Assembly (NCBI GenBank): GCA_009731375.1
Contig: BJOX01000263.1
Location: 443,529 to 507,528 of the forward strand
Source: Paulinella micropora
Taxonomy: Eukaryota; Cercozoa; Imbricatea; Euglyphida
Reading direction: 5' to 3'
DNA: 64,000 nucleotides
Part shown: positions 25,165-36,600 of the stretch, piece after piece
Layout: each line of letters begins with the position of its first letter
Position numbering within the stretch: the first letter of the stretch is position 1
The notes under the pieces: model-generated
Database searches by the model: none
The model's input: only the letters and a program-made list of their open reading frames with translations
Told to the model about the DNA's origin: nothing
Translations under genes and position numbers: made by a program

Positions 25165-25408
25165 TAGTAGTAGTAGTACTAGTAGTGGAAGTTGTAGATA
25201 AGAATAAGAATAAGAAAGAGTACTGAAGAACAGTGGTGGGGTGAGTGTAAGAAGAAAGAGCAAAGAATGAGTGAAGTCTCTATTACCTGCTTCCATCCGC
25301 GTAGACCTGTTGACCAGGACCATTTTGGCAGTCTCCAACCATGCAAGTCGCTGCTTGAGACAGGTCCAAGAACGAGACAAGGAGAAACACCGATGCCATC
25401 ATGATCAT
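17772..25408 (-). CDS. MORN-repeat protein, 12 exons
   Basis: Spliced from 25408-25287, 22296-22243, 21927-21844, 21651-21622, 21357-21285, 21019-20941, 20207-20160, 19952-19883, 19215-19175, 18668-18641, 18502-18395 and 18006-17772. All introns are GT-AG, all phases agree, and the total is 972 nt (323 residues plus TAG). The start ATG opens a hydrophobic segment (MASVFLLVSFLDL) resembling a signal peptide or anchor, followed by the first MORN half-repeat (GPGQQVYADGS). Further MORN units include YKGNFKDGKRDGLGVF, YSGEWVAGQRHGAGQ, WADGSNYKGQWQ, HGQGLYVFADGKRYKGEF and YEGFLKDGKKQGYGELTYPDG. The last exon is a Gln/Ser/Leu-rich coiled-coil-like tail. MORN repeats usually bind membranes or act as scaffolds; no enzymatic domain is present. 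An in-frame ATG at 25570 could add 54 residues. Introns are packed with microsatellites and partial exon copies; intron 1 holds a LINE and gaps lie in two introns. Confidence 0.85.
18120..18195 (-). repeat. Degenerate partial copy of a MORN exon
   Basis: Minus-strand reading gives TYPDG..FR..WV with an internal stop, clearly related to TYPDGTVFRGTWV in the exon at 18395-18502. It lies in the next intron downstream and is not expected to be coding. Confidence 0.75.
18205..18330 (+). repeat. Dispersed ~100-bp repeat, copy 1
   Basis: Begins TGTTTGGTCTATCAGCACTG and runs through GCATATCC, CATCCATGCC, GTGGGCTGGAAATGGGAACTAG. Related copies occur at 20483, 47022 (minus) and 58270, always joined to a GATA array on the same side. 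The family looks like a small mobile or array-associated repeat. No RNA polymerase III promoter boxes or terminal inverted repeats were recognised. Confidence 0.7.
19275..19655. other. Assembly gap (381 N)
   Basis: Unknown bases between a poly(G) run and a poly(A) run. The gap falls within the MORN intron between exons 19883-19952 and 19175-19215, so missing coding sequence is unlikely but cannot be excluded. Confidence 0.95.
20010..20145 (-). repeat. Two partial copies of the HGQGLYVFADG MORN exon
   Basis: Minus-strand readings at about 20014-20058 (HEHGQDLYV) and 20105-20145 (DQQHGQGLYFFA) are truncated copies of the exon at 19883-19952. Each is preceded on the coding strand by an AG acceptor-like site but ends in GATA/GGTA repeat rather than the full exon. 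Confidence 0.75.
20372..20412 (-). repeat. Partial copy of the WADGSNYKG MORN exon
   Basis: Repeats the first ~38 nt of the exon at 20160-20207, including GCTCACAGACATGGGCGGAC and an AG acceptor, then diverges. It lies in the upstream intron between (GA)n and (GT)n arrays. Confidence 0.75.
20483..20640 (+). repeat. Dispersed ~100-bp repeat, copy 2
   Basis: Begins CGTTTGGTTTATCAGCGCTG next to a GATA array and continues with GCATATCCGAGGACATAGGC and GGGCAGCGGGCTG. Similarity to copy 1 extends to TATGCAGTCTGA..GTGTGCTCTCT about 100 bp further on. Confidence 0.7.
20685..20805 (-). repeat. Two partial copies of the DDQQHGHG MORN exon end
   Basis: On the minus strand CGCCCTGG..AGAC.ACCA.CAACAC..ACACG followed by GTCTG appears near 20695-20730 and 20757-20795. 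These duplicate the 3' end and GT donor of the exon at 20941-21019 inside the following intron. Confidence 0.8.
21130..21262 (-). repeat. Partial copies of the end of the SIQFYSRT MORN exon
   Basis: Minus-strand segments at about 21137-21165 and 21231-21260 repeat the tail of exon 21285-21357 (CAGTTCTACTCACGAACGGTC) with substitutions. Both lie downstream of the intact exon in the next intron. Confidence 0.65.
21435..21585 (-). repeat. Two partial copies of the GPGRFSLLDGS MORN exon start
   Basis: Segments near 21440-21482 and 21538-21580 repeat the acceptor and first ~38 nt of the exon at 21285-21357, reading GPGRF.LLDGS, and then fall into AT-rich repeat. They lie upstream of the intact exon on the coding strand. 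Confidence 0.8.
22498..22697. repeat. GAA/GA/GTA simple repeats
   Basis: A mixed (GAA)n, (GA)n, GGAA and (GTA)n array in MORN intron 1, ending where the LINE fragment begins. Confidence 0.85.
22698..24120 (+). pseudogene. Non-LTR retrotransposon (LINE) reverse transcriptase, 5'-truncated and frameshifted
   Basis: Plus-strand frames read as a LINE reverse transcriptase. They give IAPILTKLFNKAIE at the truncated left edge, then LSENYRPISLL, EYAFRPHSNTTITT, LALFIDLSKAYDTIDH, GIPQGSTLSTTLFILYINDI and the catalytic FAYADDTTL (near 23294-23320). The C-terminal region includes YPLLMYGISIWG and a tail with NKLPERLRN. The order matches families 1-7 of non-LTR RTs of the Jockey/CR1-like type. Frame changes occur near 23200, 23395 and 23775, so it is inactive. 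No endonuclease is present. It lies antisense within intron 1 of the MORN gene. A 10-N gap follows at 24131-24140. Confidence 0.88.
24398..24560. repeat. (TA)n microsatellite
   Basis: About 90 bp of pure TA followed by interrupted AT repeats; the sequence to 24720 is very AT-rich. No gene is seen. Confidence 0.9.
24821..25200. repeat. (GTA)n/(TAG)n microsatellites
   Basis: Two tracts of imperfect GTA repeat at about 24821-24970 and 25128-25190 near the 5' side of MORN intron 1. Between them is unique sequence with no supported ORF. Confidence 0.85.
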
Positions 25409-26329
25409 AGTGTTCGCCGCAAAGAGAAAGCTGGGTGGGTAGAGCCCCCAGGAGGCGACCAGTGAAGGAGAGATCAAACTGACCCAACGCCTATCAGAAA
25501 CTCTCTGACCAGTCCAGTCAACGGTCATGCCCTTCCTCTTTGATTTGGCGCTTTTTTTTCCATTTGTCATGCTCAGGCCTCCTTTATGTTTGCAAAATCT
25601 TCGGGGTACTGCGGAACTTGGTTTTTTTTCCAAAGCTTTATGAGAATCCAACTTGAGAATCCTTTCACCACATATTTCCGGAAGACTTTGCCACCACACT
25701 TTTCCTTCCCATTCCCAAAAAACAAGTTGGGAATGGGTCCCACTAGGGTTTTGTCCCTGCTTTACCGAAAGCCTGACGGCGAAAGTTGTGTGAAGGGAAA
25801 GAAACTGCGCCCAGTATGGTGTAAGCTCAATCCGATCGTGCCAAGAACAATAAAGGCCCATACTCCAAAGTATGCAGTTCAGAGATGCGACGGTATCCAA
25901 GCAGTTTTCGCATGCACTTCTTTGCCCGTACCGAACGGTGTCTGTGCTGCAAACATGTGCAAAGGAATAAGAGTACGATTCTAAAACAATCCCACGTCAT
26001 TGAAACATAGGGAAGCAGTGCCCACTGCTGAGGGAAAAAGATGGATCATGTGAAGAATGGTTTTGGATTTTCATAGTTGGACGAGCTTTATCTCTGGGAG
26101 GCCTGCCCCGAAATATACCGTGGCGAGCACGGCTGGGACGAAGAAGGGGAAGCCAAGTCTCGCGGAGCTGCGAAGCTGATTCATGTAGTACTTAGTGACA
26201 AGGTAGACCAGGACCATTCTACCGAGCTGTTGCGCTTGGTCTTCAAGGCTATAACCCACACTGGTCTCTACAATCAGAAGGAGAAACCTTGGTCAGCCAC
26301 GCCTCTGATTTCCTATTTCTACGTCGTGT

Positions 26330-26330
<1 letters not shown>
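25409..26330. promoter_or_regulatory. Divergent intergenic region between MORN and unknown gene
   Basis: The MORN gene starts at 25408 (or 25570) on the minus strand and the unknown gene runs rightward from before 26523. About 0.8-1 kb therefore separates two divergent transcription units and presumably holds both promoters. No TATA box or initiator could be chosen with confidence. Open frames on both strands here lack a recognisable product, and one or more 5' exons of the plus-strand gene may lie in this interval. Confidence 0.4.
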
Positions 26331-30911
<4,581 letters not shown>

Positions 30912-32606
30912 GACCTGTCAGCAGCTCTCCGGGAGGGACAACACTTGGCCGGCCCGCTGGCAAGCACGCGGGACCCATACCATGCATATGGTGAGCGTCA
31001 ATCTTCTTACAATATTAAGACTGCCATAGAGATAGTATACGAAAGGGGAGGAGGAGCATTGGCTTAAAAATATCTGTGAAGAACTGCTTTTCTATTCTTA
31101 CTTACCTTACTATTTACGCGTCTCTAGACTTGCCGTCCAACTATTCCATTCAGAGGTGTTGATACTCATGGCACGTGTCATATTTCTGTATGCTGAGACC
31201 AAGTCAGGCTTTTCAGTGCGTTGGCAGTGTGTCATATTTCTATATGCCGTGACGAAGTCAGGCGGCATTTCTTCTTCTCTTTCCACCTTCAGGACCACAA
31301 GCAGAGTGTCTCCCCGCTCTCATCTCTTTCTTGTATTACCGTTTGAGTGCATCGTGCACACTATTTCCTGCTTATGAGCTGTTACTCGTAATCATCATGA
31401 GTCAAAGATGGGCTTGTGTATACGTATTCAACACTCAGTGGCAGGATATTACACCCATCACTACTTTTCTCGATTACAAAGACTGGACTGTCAGCAGTCA
31501 TCGGCCCGAGCGCATCGGCCGTTTCAAGTTACCAGCCTCTGAGAATCAGCTCCAATTCAAATTTTGCACAGTGACGGATTTTCACTGTGACACAAACAAA
31601 AAAAAAAAAACTTCGGTCCTCGGCATGACGCTAAACTGCATCGGGTCTCTGCATGACCTTAAACTGTGACTGCTTTTTTTTTACCTTTCATGTTTTCGGG
31701 AGTCTCTTTTTGTATCTCTTGATACCTCTTCCACAAGTTTTATCTCTTCCGCTTGCCACTCAGCTCTACGAGTGGCAAGTATTATATTGAAACTGGCAGC
31801 CTGAGTGCTTGCGTAAACTTGAAAAAAAAAAGTCAAAAACTTGAAAAAAAAGTGAAAAAAAAACTTGAAAAAAAATTAAGAAAAAAACACACTCGCACTC
31901 AAGCCTCAGGGAGGGAGCCGCAGGGATCATCACTGAGTCGAGGCTTGACGCATATTAATATTATTACCCGGTCTCAGCTCAGTCCTAATCTCCCACGTTG
32001 TAATCATTATGCTAAGTTAAACCGAGACGTCACCTCACTGATATTGAATAAAAATTAATCATAGTATAAATTAATACTTTAGTTACTTATAAATCAAGCA
32101 CCGGCTGTGGCAGTCTGAGTCAGTCCGGCGGCTTCACTTGAAACTGATTCAGTTCCGGCAGAGTTTTTACCGTTTTCTCAGATAGCGAGTCACTGTGACG
32201 AGTCTAGTGAGGCCGTTAAAGCAAGTCTGGACTTCAAGTCACGTAGTATTTAAATCACTTCAAGTTTCAGCCTGATTCCAGAGATTGACTTTCAATGGGA
32301 TTTTTGAAAGTTCCACCGAGTCTCCGACTAAGTATTAATATTATATATTAATATCATGTTCTACCAGTGGCAAGTAGTTTAAATTAAACTTGACCAGTGC
32401 AGGCCGGTTTGCGTAAATAACATGATGTAGACTCAGTAATTACCAAATTGTTTCTGATTCACTGGGATCGGCCACGGTCGGCCCCCGAATTCAGTTGCAA
32501 TTTGAACTGTTATTCAAGTAATACTATGGTCACTGTCACTGTTAGGGCATACCTCGTCACGGCACAGCCTGCACGGTACATATGAATCTCAACTACCCGG
32601 CGGGGC
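30912..32606. other. Intergenic stretch, no gene seen
   Basis: Holds a ~57-bp imperfect tandem duplication at about 31165-31270 (TGTCATATTTCT.TATGC.G). It also has AAAAAAC/AACTTG-rich sequence at 31820-31885 and AT-rich unique DNA up to the Ty3 element insertion point. Short ORFs (up to 112 codons) show no family resemblance. Confidence 0.6.
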
Positions 32607-32610
32607 CGGG

Positions 32611-32847
32611 TGTAATGCCCCCAACGATAGCTCGTAAAAAGTCGGTAATACAACCAAACACAGTCCTCAAGAATGAGAATGATGTCTCGTTGTATTAGCT
32701 CAGTGAAGCCAAAAAGGAAAACGGCAACAGACCAGGAATAAAATGGCATCAGGTCCAATCCGGACAAATAATACTGAAAAACAAGCTGGTGCACCTGTCA
32801 CCAGGAAAAGGTATTTTTTACCGGCTATCCGGGGGGTGATGCCTACA
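32611..32847 (-). repeat. 3' LTR of Ty3/Gypsy element
   Basis: Plus-strand sequence TGTAATGCCCCCAACGATAG ... GATGCCTACA. Matches 42988-43224 with four substitutions, all in the last ~55 bp on the plus strand. Confidence 0.95.
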
Positions 32848-32864
32848 GTACCCCCTCCCGATTT
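32848..32864 (-). promoter_or_regulatory. Polypurine tract of Ty3/Gypsy element
   Basis: Minus strand reads ATCGGGAGGGGGTAC directly before the 3' LTR. The purine run GGGAGGGGG is the likely plus-strand primer. Confidence 0.75.
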
Positions 32865-33687
32865 TATGACGGAAATAGCATTTTCGTCATACACCTTCTG
32901 ATTTCTTTCTGCAAATAGTATGCGCTATGGAGTCATGCCACACAGCGCATCGACCCACGGATAGACGCTAAAAGACGATAAATATATCCTCATACGGCAC
33001 GTCAAAGCGGATTCTCTAGCCTTTCTTGTAAATTTTGAACTCCTTCCCCTCAATTTTTTTTTTTTTTTTTTTTTTCGGCAGTATGTCAAGAACAAACGTA
33101 CAATTAATAAAAAAATACAAGCAACGTGGTGCTGTAGTACGATTCCCCCTTTGATCTCCTTCTTCTTCTTATCATTATCATTATTATTATTATTATTCAC
33201 AGGGAGATCGTAAGTACATTGTCTTTTTTAATGACATACCCTTGTATAAGGCGGATATCCTATGATATAGTATTAGGGGGCCAGTCCTAATAGCTATATC
33301 CGAAGTCGAGGTGTATGTACCCGACCCTGCGATATACCGACACAAGTAGAGATTGACCGTGCTCAGGTACGACAGTATATAATCTATCGTAAAAAATAAT
33401 TTAATGAAAGTTTCAGAGAACATTTCATTTTCGAGAACATCATCCCAGGACTTGGAAAGGGTCATACCCGGGAACACCATCGCTCAATACACTAGCGATC
33501 CCCGTATACGGTGTAGTATCATCGTCGATCGACCTTTCGCACTCGTATGTTGCGATCGAATGCCAAGTTATATCACTGAGTCTTTTTAATATTCATATTG
33601 ATAACTGATGATGCATGATCAAATCATGATACGCCGTGGGCAATCAATCAGTTTATTTGAGACGCATAAAGAAAAATAGTTTCTTTG

Positions 33688-36600
33688 TCACTGCCTTCGT
33701 CGTCTGGCGCGGATTTCTTTGCCTGGTGGAGGACCACCAACAAAAGTCAGATCGAACTTTGACTGTTCGAGAATGTCCCAGATCTTATTAGGGATTCCGC
33801 CCAACGATAATTCAAAAGGGACATCAAGCACTCCTCTTGGCAGTGTCTGAATGGTCCACGCAGTGTAATCCTTGTCTCTGGGAGTAATTGTATCATCCCA
33901 TGTCTCGAGACTTTTTGCGTCTTTATATACTGGCAGATAATGTCTTGCCTTTGGATCCTCAACCGGGTCCATACTTCTCCAGAACTGGAGTATCGGTTGT
34001 ACTATCTTTGCGGCTGATGATATTTTGAGTGTCCGTGTGACACGCATCTGTCGTGGGACCGCCACGACCCGCATCAAGTATAAGTCTGAGAGAGTGTCAT
34101 CAGCGACATGTTGTTCCGCTGGTCTCATCAGATAGAAAACATTTTTCACCCATGCGATGGTTGCTATCGCATCGCCTTCCTTCCATCGCTCATGGACAAT
34201 CTCAACGTTGCCCGCGTTTGGGTCAGTGTCCGTCCCCTCCTCCTCCTGGTGGACGTCCTTTGATCTCATCGACCTCATCGCCTTCCTCGGTTGGTCGTTG
34301 ATAAGATCATTCCGCGCTCTCCTTAGCTGCGCCTCTGTGATCTTCTCCTTCTTTCCGCTATGCTCTCGCGGAGACTTGGACTGAGTCCCCACCGCGCTTA
34401 TGCGGTCAGTCTTCTCCTTGCTGTCCACCTCACTCTCCTCCTTCTCAGCTATCGGTGCCCGATAAGCATCGTCTTGGTCTATGCCAGCCTCCTTGTGGAT
34501 GGGCGGCACCTCTTTGAAATCATCCTTCATCCGTTTTAACGCCTCCTCAACGGATTCATCTTCCAGTAAGAAGGGATCATACTTAATCAGCCTTCTTACA
34601 TTCACAATTTGCACCTTCCCTCTACCCCTGATCTTGTAATTCAGAGGTCCCGTCTGTTCCATAATCTGATAAGGTCCTTTCCAGTGAGTGAACAGCTTAG
34701 AGCTGACTCCCTTCGGGACTTGAGGATGGTACAATAGTACAATATCCCCGACCTGGAACTTGATCTGATCCAAGTGCGCTTGTCGCACCCCTTCAGCATC
34801 AGTCTTTCGGCGCTCCGCCTCTCTATGCGCCCTGACTATTTGTTCCGCCTCCATCTTCACTCTAAGTCTCATCCCAAACAACTCATCCGCATCCGCCCAA
34901 GTGTCTTTTGGGTGAAGGAGCGAAGTCGGGATATCAGGCTCACGCCCATATACTAACTGATATGGCGAGATTGAGCTCTTCGAGCCTCCTAACGCCGTAG
35001 AGGGTAGACAGTTCATTGCAAACGCAAATGATGGTGCTGCCTCGACCCATGCTCTTTGATTCTCCTTCTTCGTGCAATACATCTTTAGCGAGGCTTTGAG
35101 GGGTCTGTGTACCCGCTCGATTTTCCCATTTGCTCGCGGGTTATAGGCAGTAACATATTGCCATTTCATCCCGTAATACTTAGATAGTTTGTCGATGACC
35201 TCGTTATTAAAGTCCGAGCCTCGATCAGAACATATCTTTCTTGGTACTCCGATCTGTGAGATGATCCTATCGATCAGCGCCTCGGCCGTCGTCTTGCCGG
35301 TAACGTCTTTGACAGGGATGATCCACACATAGTTGGTGGCTCTGTCAATAGCCGTAAGGAGGTATTTGTAACCATCCTTCGATTCTGGGAAAGGTCCCAC
35401 ATGATCAATGTGTATAAACTCAAACATCCCCGCATGAAGAGGAAATTCGCCAATCAGGCCGAAATTTGCCTTCAGTGGTGTTTTGTTTATCTTGCACGGG
35501 ATGCATGCATCCACCGCCTGATCTATCTCCTCCTTCATCTTCTTCCACCAGAATCGCCTCGCTACGAACATATGAGTTCGTTGTCGACCCGGATGCGCCA
35601 AAAGTGGGCAATTGTGGGCTGCGACAAATATAAATCGTCTCAGACTCTCCGGTACCCAAAGGGTCCATTTGTCCGGCTGTGACGCATAGCGACCGTGAAG
35701 GCCCTTGTACCACAGTAGACCATCTCTCCATCCCATCTCCTTCATCTGATCTTTGATCGCTTTCGTCATCCGTAGCTCATCCGGGTTCTGATATAACTGT
35801 ATCAGTTCTTTAAACTCCGGATCTTGAGCCTGTTGTTGCCTCCATGCGGTAGGCGAGGCTATATGGATAGTACCATCTTCTAGCCGTACCCCGATTCTTT
35901 CCGGGTCATCGTCTAGGTCACTTCTCCGCTCTTGAGGAGGCTCCGCATAAACTTCCTGCGTCTCCTCTTCCTCTCTTATGTTCGCCTTCGCATTCTCATA
36001 TACCTCATAGGACCACTCAGCGTCCTCCTGGGTATGTAGCTCACAACATATCCCGTGATCCGGGCCTTGTGGACTGTACCGTAGACCTGTGCGGTCATAT
36101 CGGACTCCACTCGCCATCTCCATCGCCTCAATGTGGCTGACCTCATACACCTTGTCAGTGGACAAGTCTTCCATCTCCACCGTGGACACCAACGCCGATA
36201 CTTCTGAGTTAAACTCTAGCCTAGAGAGGCTATCAGCGACCACATTTCGCTTTCCCGGTAGATGGACCATTGTAAAATCGAAACAAGACAAGAACGCTTG
36301 CCACCGCGCCAGCCGTCCCGTCTGTTCATGATTCATCAACCATAACAGGTTATGATGATCAGTTCTGACAGTAAATTGAGGTCCTCCCCACAAATACTCT
36401 CTGAGCCTCTTGAGGGCCCATACTACCGCCAACGCCTCTCTTTGCCTTGTGCAATAGTTTCTCTCCGCCGCACACAACTTCCTACTAATAAACATGATTG
36501 GGCGTAATTTCTTCTCCTCATCCTCTTGTTGTAATACAGCCCCAATCGCAAACTTAGATGCGTCTGTATCGACTACGAATTGTTTCGTAAAGTCGGGCAT

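Noticed and set aside
26071-26259. Minus-strand 62-codon ORF with hydrophobic segments
   Set aside because: It lies opposite the likely 5' exon region of the plus-strand gene and has no splice partners or recognised family.
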